The notes below the pieces were generated by a model. That model had not been told where the DNA came from, did no database searches, and was given only the letters and a program-made list of their open reading frames with translations. Made by a program: the position numbers and the translations under genes. A DNA stretch of 64,000 nt from positions 62,001-126,000 of the forward strand of contig NZ_CP084883.1 in NCBI RefSeq assembly GCF_013456555.2. Direction: 5' to 3'. Numbering within the stretch: position 1 is the first letter of the stretch; the number at the start of each line of letters is the position of its first letter. This document shows, piece after piece, positions 17,025 through 26,372 of this stretch. This DNA comes from Natrinema zhouii (GTDB lineage Archaea > Halobacteriota > Halobacteria > Halobacteriales > Natrialbaceae).

Positions 17025-18035
17025 ATGAAACGACGTAACACACTCAAATTGATCAGTGGAATGGCAGGTATAGGTACCTTTGGAACGAGTATAGTAAGTG
17101 CAGACGAAACGTGGCCGCGAGAAGAGAAACGATCACAACGGTGGTTTTCACACCCTGAGCTCATGGACCAGTTGGATAACATCCAACAGCGAGCTAGAGC
17201 GAACGTTACACTTGAAGAAATTGGCGAGAGCATCGAAGGTCGCGAACTCGTGGTTACAACAGTCGGGAGCGGTGATACCGATATCTTCATCGTGACCGAG
17301 CAGCACGGTGGCGAGCCACATGGAACGAACGCAATGGTCGAGGAACTGCAGCATCTAGCGACGAGTGGTAAAGAGTACGCCGAAAAGGTGCGCAATGAAC
17401 TGACTGTCCATATTCTGCCCCAGGCTAACCCTGATGGCGCAATGCGGAATCAACGTGGAAACGCCGAGGGGATCGACATGAATCGCCAGCATCACTACCC
17501 AGTAGGGGCCACCAACAATCCCTCGCCAGAGGCCCAAGCGATGATCGACTATGTTACGGATTTGAACCCTTTATGGGTCACAGATATTCATTGTCAAGGC
17601 GGGGCTTTCTCCGGTGAAAAGGACAATCCCGGACATTATTACACATCGTCTATCTACTGGCCAACCAACCCAGAGGCGGATCCGGAGGCTGTTGAACTCT
17701 CACGGCAACTGAATGTAGCAATGTGGGACCAAGTAGATGGCTACGCAAACGCACAACTTTCAAGATATCCTGGCGGAACAGGTGCAGAAATTGCTCGAAA
17801 CGCGTACGGAATCCGAGGTTATGGTAGCGTCCTAATGGAGATGACTGCAACCCACGAACACCCGGCACTGTCCGGGCAAATGATCAATCAATGCCGAAAG
17901 CAAATAGAAGTCATGCTTGAGGACACCGTTGACGACGTCCTCTTCGATCGAGACCCGGACAGAGCCGACAATATTCCGGACCGTCCGGCAAGAACAGCAT
18001 GGAAATTCGCGTGGGATCAACCGCCCCACGAGTGA
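17025..18035 (+). CDS. Tat-exported M14 family zinc carboxypeptidase
   Basis: A 336-residue exported peptidase. RRNTLKLISGMAGIGTFGTS is a Tat signal. The zinc site is visible as His94 and Glu97 in EQHGGEPHG and His189 in TDIHCQG; DMNR (151-154) carries the substrate-binding Arg, and the catalytic Glu is in SVLMEMT (about 272). This is the M14 carboxypeptidase fold, trimming C-terminal residues of peptides outside the cell. A paralogue (19532-20695) faces it from the other side of a VapBC pair. Local base composition is lower in GC than its neighbours. Confidence 0.92.
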   Translation: MKRRNTLKLISGMAGIGTFGTSIVSADETWPREEKRSQRWFSHPELMDQLDNIQQRARANVTLEEIGESIEGRELVVTTVGSGDTDIFIVTEQHGGEPHGTNAMVEELQHLATSGKEYAEKVRNELTVHILPQANPDGAMRNQRGNAEGIDMNRQHHYPVGATNNPSPEAQAMIDYVTDLNPLWVTDIHCQGGAFSGEKDNPGHYYTSSIYWPTNPEADPEAVELSRQLNVAMWDQVDGYANAQLSRYPGGTGAEIARNAYGIRGYGSVLMEMTATHEHPALSGQMINQCRKQIEVMLEDTVDDVLFDRDPDRADNIPDRPARTAWKFAWDQPPHE

Positions 18036-18355
18036 CTTCCTCCCCGTGCTAAAGGACGGGCTTCCCGAGGTTCTGATGTTACTCCCGTCGATTCGGATGG
18101 TCTTGTTCGCGATCACCGACTCGGTCACTGCTTTCTTCGAAAGGTCATTGAACTGCTCGGCGACAGTCACGATCCACTCCTTGCAACCGTCGGCCGACTT
18201 GCCAGAGAGAGGTGAAATTTCTGCTGGGGATTTTTACCTCTGCCGTCTTGCGATTCTCGATCATCGGTCGACTCGGCCGCGTCGTCTTCGCTTGGGGAAA
18301 CGTCTCCTGCGACGACCTCGAGGACGTCGATAGCACTGAAAGAGCGTGACTCCAT
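18036..18355 (-). other. Possible tnpB tail remnant and solo hairpin
   Basis: tgacttcctccccgtgctaa with gacgggcttcccga is a solo IS200/IS605 hairpin. On the minus strand a frame runs into it (VTVAEQFNDLSKKAVTESVI ... RTSGSPSFSTGRKS), which resembles how tnpB tails run into their ends. A second frame at 18167-18355 (FSAIDVLEVVAGDVSPSEDD) is also protein-like. Neither has a clear full-length form. Confidence 0.3.
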
Positions 18356-18560
18356 GAGAATCTCGCTGAAATACCTGGAGCGTAAAGTATGCCATGGAGC
18401 CCCGACGGTCGATTCAGAATTTCCTGAGAAGCGGGTCTGTCTCTAACCGGTCTTACGTGAGTGCAGAAATAACGGTATGCATGGAGACCATCAGCCGCGA
18501 TCCTGGCATAAACCGACTCACGTAGGAACACTTTTGGTACTCACGTGCGTACGGTCCTGT

Positions 18561-18935
18561 ATGAGCAAACCAGGTCCAGCCCCAGAGGTCACCACCGACG
18601 ACGTACTCAATGTATTTGCCGAGCGCGATGACACCGCCGAGCCGCTTACCGCACCAGAGATTGCCGAGCATCTCGGCTGCACTCGCCGGACAGTCCAGAA
18701 GCGCCTCAATGAGCTCGAGGAGCAGGGGGCTATCACGCGCAAGAAAGTCGGCGGACGTGCCGTTGTGTGGTGGCCCTCAAGCGACAAGGACGCTGAGGAC
18801 ACCCCGGACTTCGAGGCAGGATATGGTGCCCTCGCCGGCAGCAACTTCGCCGATGAGGTCGAAGCGGTCGGCGACGAACTCGACCGTGACTTTCGTGAGA
18901 GTGAGCGCGAACTGTTCGCTGACGACGACGCATGA
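18561..18935 (+). CDS. HTH antitoxin-like protein paired with VapC toxin
   Basis: A 124-residue protein from the ATG at 18561. The first half is a winged helix (TAPEIAEHLGCTRRTVQKRL, then GAITRKKVGGRAVVWWP); the second half is acidic (FRESERELFADDDA), as in antitoxins that cap a toxin active site. Its stop overlaps the ATG of the PIN toxin gene by 4 bp. In haloarchaea this HTH type is the usual partner of VapC-like PIN proteins and represses the operon. Confidence 0.85.
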   Translation: MSKPGPAPEVTTDDVLNVFAERDDTAEPLTAPEIAEHLGCTRRTVQKRLNELEEQGAITRKKVGGRAVVWWPSSDKDAEDTPDFEAGYGALAGSNFADEVEAVGDELDRDFRESERELFADDDA

Positions 18936-19318
18936 AGGTTCTCGAGACGAGCTTTCTCGTCGATTATCTCAACGAGCAGCCATACACAATCGAGTATCTC
19001 GAGGCGAATCCGCAGTCCCAGTACGTCGTCTCGACGATCACACTGTACGAGTTGTACGCTGGGGCGCTCCGATCAAACGACGTCGAAACGATTAGCACAG
19101 TCACCGACGCCCTCGAGTGGGCCGACCCTATTGCGTTCGATGACGACGCGGCTCGCGAAGCGGCCGAGGTCCGATCAGGGTTGCTCGACCAGGGCGAGCC
19201 TATCCCGGCACCAGACACACTGATTGTCGGTGTGGCTCGCGCCCTCGAGTCCGAACTCATCGCCACCGATAAGCACTTTTCTCGGGTCTCTGGCATCGAC
19301 GTCTATAACCCTCGGTGA
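18932..19318 (+). CDS. vapC: VapC family PIN-domain ribonuclease toxin
   Basis: A 128-residue PIN domain. The acidic metal-binding residues are seen as Asp in LETSFLVDYL (10), Glu in TLYELYAGAL, and Asp in APDTLIVGVA and ATDKHFSR. The domain cuts RNA, often tRNA, when released from its antitoxin. Translational overlap with the upstream HTH gene supports an antitoxin-toxin operon. All expected residues are present, so it may be active. Confidence 0.92.
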   Translation: MKVLETSFLVDYLNEQPYTIEYLEANPQSQYVVSTITLYELYAGALRSNDVETISTVTDALEWADPIAFDDDAAREAAEVRSGLLDQGEPIPAPDTLIVGVARALESELIATDKHFSRVSGIDVYNPR

Positions 19319-19531
19319 TCATCAGGGCGAAATGAACCAGTGGGTGAACGAACTTGAGGAGAACGGCGTTACAACGAAATTCCGGTGTGGTCGATGTGAC
19401 GATCCCACCGAAGCTATGGCACTACCTGAGGAAGACTTCAGAATTCATTGCAACCTCCTGCTTCACAGAGACGGTCGGGTTCTCAGAAACGGTGAGAGAT
19501 ATGCCAACTGCTATAATTTATTTGACTTGTA

Positions 19532-20695
19532 TTACTCTGCGTATGCCTCATGTTCCGGGTTCCACTCCTCTCGCGGGAGTTCCTTCCAGAAGTAATCCCC
19601 ACGAGGTGGAATATCGTCAGCGGCGGCGGGATCGACCTCATACAGGTCACCAGACGCGATTCCATCAAGGACTTCGTTCATAATCGTGTTGATGACAGTC
19701 ACGAGCCTCCCATTTGCCGCGTTCCCAAGATCGCTCGCCTGTCCACGGAACTCGAAGAGAACACTCCCGCGACCCAGAACGCCGTGGGCGTTTCGAGCGA
19801 TATTGGCGGTGGTCCCGCCAGGGTAGGTGTCCCAAGTTGTGTGTCCGAGATCCTTCGTCTCTTGGTAAGCATGCGCAGCGATCTGCCGAGAGAGGTTTAC
19901 TGCCGCTTCGGGTGCTGCCTCATTAAGTGGCCATCTGGTCGATGCATTGATCAGTTCGCAATCATCATTCCGAAGGGTGAACTGATGATGCCAGTCACAA
20001 ACGATGTCAGCGTCAACCTCATCAGCCTTGTCGAGCATCGCCTGGGTTTCGGGCGAGGGGTTCTCGTCTGGGATCTGGTCGGGATCGATGCCATCAGCCT
20101 CGGCAAGGATATCCGGATCAATGCCGAAATAGTGTTGCCGGTTTGGATCGACTGAGCCACACTGATTTTGTCCGAAGTATGGACCGTCGTGACACACGTC
20201 CTCTGGCCGCCTGTTTTCCCGCTGCGGTGTCTCGTTGTCGTCCGCCGGCGCCCAGCCATCGGGGTTGTGGCGTGGAATGACGTGGAGCGTTACCTCATCT
20301 AGGATTTCGTCGACTTGACGCCCTCCAGCAGCGAACTTCTGAAGGAGTTGTAGGGCGGCCTCCGTCGTGTGTTGCTCATCGCCATGCTGCTGGGTCACGT
20401 AGAAGACATCGGTCTCACCACCGTCGATACGCACGTAGGGGATAGGGCGTCCCTCCCACGTCTCGCCGATGGATTCATACTCGAGGTTACTCTGGGTGTC
20501 GAGTTTTTCGAGTGTCTGATAGAGTTTCTCATTGGTCGTGAATGAATTGTAATTGATATTTGCTGTTTCTGGGGGGAACGGCCCACCCGGTTTTATAAAA
20601 CCCCCCTGACAATTGTCAGCACTGACGATACCCGTTCCGAGAGTTCCTACTCCTGCGATACCACCGAGAGTTTTGAGCATGTTACGCCGTCTCAT
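19532..20695 (-). CDS. Tat-exported M14 family zinc carboxypeptidase
   Basis: A 387-residue paralogue of the peptidase at 17025. RRRNMLKTLGGIAGVGTLGT is the Tat signal. TQQHGDEQHT gives His104 and Glu107, VDPNRQHYF the DxNR-type Arg, CDWHHQF the third zinc His, and VLFEFRG the catalytic Glu. It is about 50 residues longer, mainly in a loop rich in Asn, Glu and Arg before VDPNR. It acts outside the cell on peptides. It is convergent with the VapBC pair and probably independently transcribed. Confidence 0.92.
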   Translation of the reverse strand: MRRRNMLKTLGGIAGVGTLGTGIVSADNCQGGFIKPGGPFPPETANINYNSFTTNEKLYQTLEKLDTQSNLEYESIGETWEGRPIPYVRIDGGETDVFYVTQQHGDEQHTTEAALQLLQKFAAGGRQVDEILDEVTLHVIPRHNPDGWAPADDNETPQRENRRPEDVCHDGPYFGQNQCGSVDPNRQHYFGIDPDILAEADGIDPDQIPDENPSPETQAMLDKADEVDADIVCDWHHQFTLRNDDCELINASTRWPLNEAAPEAAVNLSRQIAAHAYQETKDLGHTTWDTYPGGTTANIARNAHGVLGRGSVLFEFRGQASDLGNAANGRLVTVINTIMNEVLDGIASGDLYEVDPAAADDIPPRGDYFWKELPREEWNPEHEAYAE

Positions 20696-20772
20696 TATCC
20701 GATTAACTTCTATAACACCATTACTAATAAGTATTTCTTACAGGTATGGATTGCAGGAGTTTCGCCGACCCT

Positions 20773-20931
20773 TCACTCTTGTATGGGCGCGTATCGTTGC
20801 ATCGCCAGAATCTCAACAGGAGGAGGAGCGCCCGCGTCATCGTCAGCGTCAACCTGGCCACCCTTGAGATCGCCAGCTGCGATAACGTCATCGATGCGCA
20901 GGAGCATGACGGCTGCCTCGGTTGCAGACTC
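20773..20931 (-). pseudogene. Thermosome (archaeal chaperonin) C-terminal fragment
   Basis: The minus strand reads ESATEAAVMLLRIDDVIAAG and continues DLKGGQVDADDDAGAP. TEAA-MLLRIDDVI-A-GDL is the invariant C-terminal end of thermosome subunits. Here it lacks the Gly-Met tail and finishes with unrelated residues (ILAMQRYAPIQE). Everything upstream of about 20931 is absent. It is a gene scrap joined to tnpB debris. Confidence 0.8.
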
Positions 20932-20940
20932 AACACCTCA

Positions 20941-21101
20941 CGATTCGTAGCAGGCGCTTCCGGGCGTATCGTAGCCCGATTTTTTTGCCGTCGCAAAGTC
21001 ACGTAGCGACTTTGCTGCCTGTCGGATGTAATCCGACGACCGCGTTGTAGTCCGCGTTCACCTCGTACCCGCACTTTTCGCAGTTCTCGAGCGAGTTCGT
21101 C
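20941..21101 (-). pseudogene. TnpB C-terminal remnant with an internal insertion
   Basis: The minus strand reads NSLENCEKCGYEVNADYNA (half the zinc ribbon and the third RuvC Asp). After roughly 50 unrelated bases it resumes as KKIGLRYARKRLLRIVR. This is the C-terminus of the same larger TnpB family as the N-terminal remnant at 3172. It is directly followed by the thermosome scrap. Confidence 0.75.
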
Positions 21102-21182
21102 ACTGTTGGCCGGGACCGCTACGGTGAGTTTTCTGTCCAACCCACTGTTGGCTTCTCTCTTCGAAACTAGAGAGGAGTTGCG

Positions 21183-22784
21183 CTACGAACCACCGATCTC
21201 TTCGACGTCTTCTGCATGAATCTCGAAACCATACGTGAGGTCACCAACAGAAACCGAGCGCTTCCATCCTGTAAGTGCAAAGTCAGCTGTGTCGCCCGGT
21301 TCGAGGTCGACAGTCTTCATCCGATGCTCACCGTCCGGTCCTCTCACAGTGAGCCGATAGTCCGCAGTAACGTTCTTCACTGTCGCGGACCTGCTACTGT
21401 ATTCGTTGTCATAGACTGGCGCATACTCAGTACCACCGAGCTCGAAGGAGATCGAGGAATCTATCACTTCAAGTTTCCCTTCGAGCTCAGGGTCCAGATC
21501 AAAGTCAGGCTCAAGTTCATCGATCGGGACGGAAACGCTAACACGCCGAACATCAATTTCATACTCGGCTGCCCCCTCACAGTTTTCTAAGCTCATACTC
21601 GAGTAGATTCGGCTCTCCCCTTTTTCAATACGCTCTCTGCCTGTACCCGGTCCGCCAGGGGTACCTATCCCCGTAATTTCTTCCCCATCATCCGAATAGA
21701 CACTCACCTCAGCTCCGAAGGAGAGGAGGTACGTTTCGGCAGTGGTTTTCTCGACCTCTATGCGGGCCTCACACTCGTCCGACCCATTCCGTATGAGTGC
21801 GTGATCCTGAACCTCCAGATGCTCTGCAGCTTTCTCGGAGAGTGTTACTTCCCCCTCTGCATCGATCTCCTCGTTGTGGTCGTTGACCAGTTCAGCTTCT
21901 TCGATCTCATAGTCCGACGTCCCAATCTGAACGAGATAACTCTCGACGTCCTCGGTACAGGATCCCTCAATTTCCTTTTCATCTGATTCGCCTGGCTCAA
22001 GGTTAGTGAACCCACGGTCGAGATCATCGCTATTCACGGTCGCACTGACGACGTAATCGTGAGTGACGTTTGTGACACCGATAGTGACCCGACACTGGCC
22101 GCTTCCAGGTTCGTCCACCCAGTTGAACCCGTGGTCGACTTCGATCTTGTCCTCGAGTTCGGGATGGATGTCGACGTCAGCCTCTATCGCGTCGGCAGAG
22201 ATGATAGCACTAAAATTCACGACCTCGAGCGTATATTGGTCAGTCCCTTCGCAGTCATTGAAACTGACCGTGTAGAATCGATTCTCGTCCTCACCGAGCT
22301 CGCCCCTCTCAACACTTGGTCCAGATTTTTCTGCGATCGTCTCACCGCCGTCAGAATAGAGCGTTACCTTCGTCTCAAAGGAGACGTGGTACTCGTCGTC
22401 GCTGCTGATTCGTTCGAGTTCCGCGGCAAACTCACACCCGGCCCCGTCCGAGTCGAGTGCGTGATTGAGAACGTCCAGATGCTCTTCTGCTTTATCAGGA
22501 AGGATTACATCTGGTTGCTCTTCTGGTTCGGCGTCCTCATCGTCTTCAGTGTCGTCCTGATCTTGATCCTGCTTTTCCTGCTCCTCTTCGCCCTGGATTT
22601 CGTATTCCTCTTGATCGGTATCGTTAGTATTGTTGTTCCCATTCAGGCCATCGTTTTCGTCTTGATCCTCATCTTCGATGTCACCACTAGTTCCCTCTTC
22701 AGGCTCGTCCTCAACCCCGGAACAGCCAGCGAGTGTAGTAGAGAATATGATTCCAGTACCCGCTAAGACCGATCGTCTATCCAT
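21183..22784 (-). CDS. Secreted lipoprotein with tandem repeated domains
   Basis: A 533-residue lipoprotein. MDRRSVLAGTGIIFSTTLAG followed by Cys is a Tat signal with lipobox, so it is anchored outside the membrane. An Asp/Glu/Gln/Asn-rich spacer (30-90) precedes two duplicated units. Each begins like LPDKAEEHLDVLNHALDSDG or LSEKAAEHLEVQDHALIRNG, then has a SFNDCEGTDQYTLEV or SLENCEGAAEYEIDV strand. Between and after them are shorter related strands, so the architecture is alternating beta-sandwich-like repeats. Cys pairs recur at matching places. Function unknown. Confidence 0.8.
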   Translation of the reverse strand: MDRRSVLAGTGIIFSTTLAGCSGVEDEPEEGTSGDIEDEDQDENDGLNGNNNTNDTDQEEYEIQGEEEQEKQDQDQDDTEDDEDAEPEEQPDVILPDKAEEHLDVLNHALDSDGAGCEFAAELERISSDDEYHVSFETKVTLYSDGGETIAEKSGPSVERGELGEDENRFYTVSFNDCEGTDQYTLEVVNFSAIISADAIEADVDIHPELEDKIEVDHGFNWVDEPGSGQCRVTIGVTNVTHDYVVSATVNSDDLDRGFTNLEPGESDEKEIEGSCTEDVESYLVQIGTSDYEIEEAELVNDHNEEIDAEGEVTLSEKAAEHLEVQDHALIRNGSDECEARIEVEKTTAETYLLSFGAEVSVYSDDGEEITGIGTPGGPGTGRERIEKGESRIYSSMSLENCEGAAEYEIDVRRVSVSVPIDELEPDFDLDPELEGKLEVIDSSISFELGGTEYAPVYDNEYSSRSATVKNVTADYRLTVRGPDGEHRMKTVDLEPGDTADFALTGWKRSVSVGDLTYGFEIHAEDVEEIGGS

Positions 22785-22854
22785 ACTGATATTTTTGAGA
22801 GCTTATTAATAATATTGGCGGAAATGTTGTGTGTATGTATTATTTTATAATCGT

Positions 22855-23030
22855 TCTGTGCATCCTCCCCGCTGTGAACAGCGGGGCTTCCCGTCCCGGG
22901 CAGTCGCGGTGGCGTCCGGGACGTGGGACCACCGCTCACCAAGACGGCCGCTGTGTCCGCGTGTGGGTTCCGCTGGACGGGTGCGACTGCAGCCCGAAGT
23001 ACTATGTTCTTTGTTCACACATCCCCTCCC
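22855..23030 (-). pseudogene. tnpB tail with IS200/IS605 end
   Basis: catcctccccgctgtgaaca and gcggggcttcccg form a strong hairpin at 22861-22892. The minus strand through it reads ADTAAVLVSGG ... GTGSPAVHSGEDA, the same layout as the tail of the intact tnpB (ETGSPALKREP). Only the last 40-50 residues and the end remain. Confidence 0.5.
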
Positions 23031-23075
23031 GGTAGTGGGCGATCGCACCCACGACAGCGAATACAGGTGAGTTTC

Positions 23076-23387
23076 ATGACAGTGATTGCCAGATTCGAGG
23101 TGATTCCGATCCATGACGGGAGCCTCTCCGACGATATTGCCCAGGCGGTCGACGCGCTCGACGAGTTCGATATCGCGTATGAACTGACCGCGACGGATAC
23201 CATCATCGAAGCCGACGATGTCGACGAAGTGTTTGAGGCCGTCCAGGCGGCCCATACCGCGGTCGAAAGCGATCGGATCATCACATCGCTCGAGATTGAC
23301 GATTACACCAATCGTGACCAAGACGCCACCGATCGTATCGAATCGGTCGCCAGTACCCTCGGTCGCGAGCCGAAACGCGAGCGGTGA
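23076..23387 (+). CDS. MTH1187 family thiamine-binding protein
   Basis: A 103-residue protein from the ATG at 23076: MTVIARFEVIPIHDGSLSDD ... TATDTIIEADDVDEVFEAVQ. The strand order and VIP motif match the MTH1187/YkoF-like family (formerly DUF77), which forms tetramers and binds thiamine or its hydroxymethylpyrimidine part. Longer frames upstream cross the tnpB remnant and are excluded. It is monocistronic here, so a role in thiamine handling is from the family only. Confidence 0.88.
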   Translation: MTVIARFEVIPIHDGSLSDDIAQAVDALDEFDIAYELTATDTIIEADDVDEVFEAVQAAHTAVESDRIITSLEIDDYTNRDQDATDRIESVASTLGREPKRER

Positions 23388-23603
23388 GTGGTGCCACCGA
23401 GACAGCGGATCGCGGCACCATAGTAGAGCCACAGACACGGTCGCTCCCGTGCGTCTCTGCCTCGAGCAGTCGATAGCTCCCCGCGTGAGTCACTCTCTAC
23501 GGGAGCAGCAGAAGCGATCCTGAGACGGCCCGTCGTCCAGTGGGCGTCGTCGATATGAGTCCATTGCTCCTATAACTCAAGGGCGACCTGACTGAATTCT
23601 CTG

Positions 23604-24698
23604 TCAATCTCCGCGATTGCTGCCCGAGCGCCATCGCAGGCGCACCTCATGGGTCACCCCGTCCTCATCCTCTCGAGTCCCCTCGGTTACGGAGATGGGC
23701 TCCTGTGGCGAGTTGCGCTCGGCGACGGTGTTCTCGTTCATCGGATCCATTCCCTCGGCGTTCGTTAGAGACGTCCCCTCGGAGTGGTCGGTAAGATCCT
23801 TGCGGAGCTGAGAGAGGTACGCCGCCACCTCGTCGCGGCTCATGTCTTTATCCAGCACCGAGGGCTCGATCCGCGTCTCGACAACCTCGCTGGCACGACC
23901 GATGACGACCGCGTTGACCACCGCGCCCAGCAGCAGGATGACGCCGCTGAAATACAGCCAGGTGACTAATAGGATGATGCTCGCGATAAGATTTCCCCCA
24001 CCTCCACTCAGGGATGCATACACCTGGAACAACACCTGCAGGACCGCCCAGCCGACGGCCCCGACAATCGTCCCTGGGAGCACGTCCCGTGGCTTGACGT
24101 CGATCTCTGGGAACAGGTAGTACATCGGGAAGAACGCGATAACGAGCCCGGCAACGAGCAGCAGGGGGACCGCAAACTCGATGAACGGGACAAACGAGAA
24201 GAACGCGACCACGCTGGTGGCGACGACCATCGCGACGATCCCCAGCGTGAGTGTGATAAGCATCAGCAGACCGTTTTTGATCTGGCCGACGAACGACTCC
24301 TGCGTGGTCGTCTCGTAGATCTCCGAGAAGGCGGTGTCGATCCCGCGGAACACCTTGAGCGCCCCCCAGACGAGCGTGAGAATCCCGATGATGGACGCGC
24401 CGACGGTCGATCCGGCGCCGGCGCCCGACTGTTGTTCGATCATCACCTCGATAACCCCGCCGACCGACTGAGAGACGTTGCTGGTAGCGAGCTCGATGAC
24501 CCGCTGCTGCAGTCCGGGATCGACGAACGATACCGCGAGGAGGAAGAACAAGACCAGCGGAACGAGCGAGATGAACGCGCTGTAGGCGATACTCCCGGCA
24601 AGGAAGGTGATGTTCTTCTCGCTGAAAACGGTCTTGACTGCCTTCGCCTGCGACACAGCCGACTCGGTATTCATGGTTTCCGTATTTCGTCCGGACAA
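23604..24698 (-). CDS. YihY/BrkB family membrane protein
   Basis: A 364-residue membrane protein. About six transmembrane helices occur before residue 290. FLAGSIAYSAFISLVPLVLF is the family's first motif, and LVWGALKVFRGIDTAFSEIY the second. The cytoplasmic tail (290-364) is charged. Family members are inner-membrane proteins of uncertain function, once misnamed ribonuclease BN. An ATG 24 bp downstream (MNTESAVSQ) is an alternative start. Confidence 0.92.
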   Translation of the reverse strand: MSGRNTETMNTESAVSQAKAVKTVFSEKNITFLAGSIAYSAFISLVPLVLFFLLAVSFVDPGLQQRVIELATSNVSQSVGGVIEVMIEQQSGAGAGSTVGASIIGILTLVWGALKVFRGIDTAFSEIYETTTQESFVGQIKNGLLMLITLTLGIVAMVVATSVVAFFSFVPFIEFAVPLLLVAGLVIAFFPMYYLFPEIDVKPRDVLPGTIVGAVGWAVLQVLFQVYASLSGGGGNLIASIILLVTWLYFSGVILLLGAVVNAVVIGRASEVVETRIEPSVLDKDMSRDEVAAYLSQLRKDLTDHSEGTSLTNAEGMDPMNENTVAERNSPQEPISVTEGTREDEDGVTHEVRLRWRSGSNRGD

Positions 24699-24812
24699 TT
24701 AGTCGATGGGCCTGACACAGTCTACGAGCGAACAGCGTCAGCCGTGAGCGAGTAGGATAGGGTAATTCACGTAGTGAACAGTATTATCAGAGAGGACACG
24801 TTCACACAGTAT

Positions 24813-25343
24813 ATGAATCGAAGAGAGCTACTGCTTGGTTCAGGGGTTACAGTGGCGACCGCTCTTGCTGGCTGTTCCGGCAGTAATACCAGCAGTGGCG
24901 ATACTGAGCCACAATATCACGAAGACGACCACGAAGCGATGCTCCTCTCGATCGATGACTTCCCCGACGGTTGGACACGTGATGACGAAGTCAGCGACGA
25001 TTTTGATGCTGCGTTCCTGAACGAGGATGAAACAATCACCGTGCTCCCACTCGTCGAGATCGAAGCAGACGAAACTGCAGCTCAGGACACTTTCGAGGAC
25101 TCGAAGTCGAGTACTCGAGATTACAGCATTGAGGATGAAGCGGTCTGTCCGGTTGATTACAACATTGGTGATGAAGCGAGCTGGGATACACGCAACGACG
25201 AAATGGCAATAACGCTGTTCAGGCACTCAAACGCCGTCGGACAAGTAGCGGCAACGCGACAATATAGGACAGAGGTTCAGCCGGATCAAGCCCACTCACA
25301 AACGTATACGACGACCATGTTCGAAGGGTGGAAAAACGTCTAG
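24813..25343 (+). CDS. Tat-exported lipoprotein
   Basis: A 176-residue protein from the ATG at 24813. NRRELLLGSGVTVATALAG followed by Cys is a Tat signal with lipobox. The mature part (MLLSIDDFPDGWTRDDEVSD ... DEAICP-like segment VCPVDYNIGDEASWDTR) is acidic, with one further Cys. A 13-residue upstream extension is not needed. It resembles other small haloarchaeal lipoproteins that carry a PDGW motif; function unknown. Confidence 0.85.
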   Translation: MNRRELLLGSGVTVATALAGCSGSNTSSGDTEPQYHEDDHEAMLLSIDDFPDGWTRDDEVSDDFDAAFLNEDETITVLPLVEIEADETAAQDTFEDSKSSTRDYSIEDEAVCPVDYNIGDEASWDTRNDEMAITLFRHSNAVGQVAATRQYRTEVQPDQAHSQTYTTTMFEGWKNV

Positions 25344-26372
25344 ACACTGCCCTGTCTGACGGTTCGGTATTCTGAACTCGCTCGGAATCAGTTCTCTCCA
25401 GTCAGCTCCCCACATTTGGACGCTACTCAGTGAGGATCATTCGGCTTCTCGAGAGTTCTGTGAAATTATCTGCTGTGTGGCGTCTCCAACAGCAAGCGTG
25501 TCGTGGACGAGGCAAGTCAACGCCGCATGACGATTCACTACGGCCGTGGTTACGAAGGCCTTGCCCGATCGAGTCGCCCGGTCTGGGGCGGTCACTGCTG
25601 TTCGAACGGAGTGTGGACTCAAGCGGTGGGCGGTCGATGCTCGACTACGAGTGTGCTGTCTCCTCGGCCGGCGGTCAGGTGGGCCAGCCGACTGGCGCAG
25701 CCTCACTCCATTGTCAGTCAAGACCACCGCTGGCCGGCGAGCACCGCCGTCTGGACTAGCCTGTTGCAGGTCATGTGGGTTACTATCAATACGTATCACC
25801 GTGACAATGGATAATCTCCGTCGAGAGACCTATTCTGGATTTAGGGCTCTGTTAAAGTCTCCTTCTTCAGACATCAGATCACGTGAAACTACTGGACACT
25901 ATACGTGCAAACGTACCTTTTTGCTGCGGGTTGCTGAGAAATCGGAGATTTCTCGCATCACAAAACGGCAGAGCCGTTTTGACCGACCTCGCTCCCTTCG
26001 GTCGCTCGAACCGCTTGCAAAAATCTACGCTAAAAAGGCCGCCTCTGGGGACTTCGCCCGCTTCGGCGGTGAACTGCTCACTTCGTTCGCAGATGCTCAT
26101 CCAGTAACGTCTTCACCTATACTGATCGTTAGATAGCTCGGTGGAGATCGAGGCGATGGGGCTCCACTAACACTCTCAGAAGATACGCGGTCTGCAGGAA
26201 TGGGGCGTCTATCAAATGTGGAACCTATCTGGCGAACGTGATACGATATGACTGTTCGAATGGGATCATAGTACGACATAACCTGAGTCCTACTTTGCTG
26301 AAAGGATAGAGTGGTAGCTGGACGAGATCCCTATCGAAAGAGAGGACGAGAGCGATCTATAGGCAGTCTGGT
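25344..26372. other. 1-kb region of insertion-element debris
   Basis: No gene is convincing. A minus-strand frame at 25437-25799 is open but basic and Arg-rich, unlike haloarchaeal proteins. The region contains an R3 repeat at 25845-25912, the block aaaatctacgctaaaaaggc (26018-26037) shared with 10331-10350, and the R1 half-site cacctatactgatcg near 26113. Confidence 0.45.
25845..25912 (+). repeat. Dispersed repeat R3, copy 1
   Basis: It starts ggctctgttaaagtctcctt and continues cacgtgaaactactggacac and tatacgtgc. The same order with few changes is at 49007-49074, and the first part is at 51167-51200. The start resembles the terminal repeat of a haloarchaeal insertion sequence. Confidence 0.6.

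Noticed and set aside
25437..25799. 120-residue minus-strand frame in the 25.4 kb gap
   Set aside because: Basic and Arg-rich, unlike the acidic haloarchaeal proteome; lies among repeats; no motif.
25546..26136. 196-residue plus-strand frame
   Set aside because: Runs through R3 and other repeat DNA; low-complexity basic product; not a gene.
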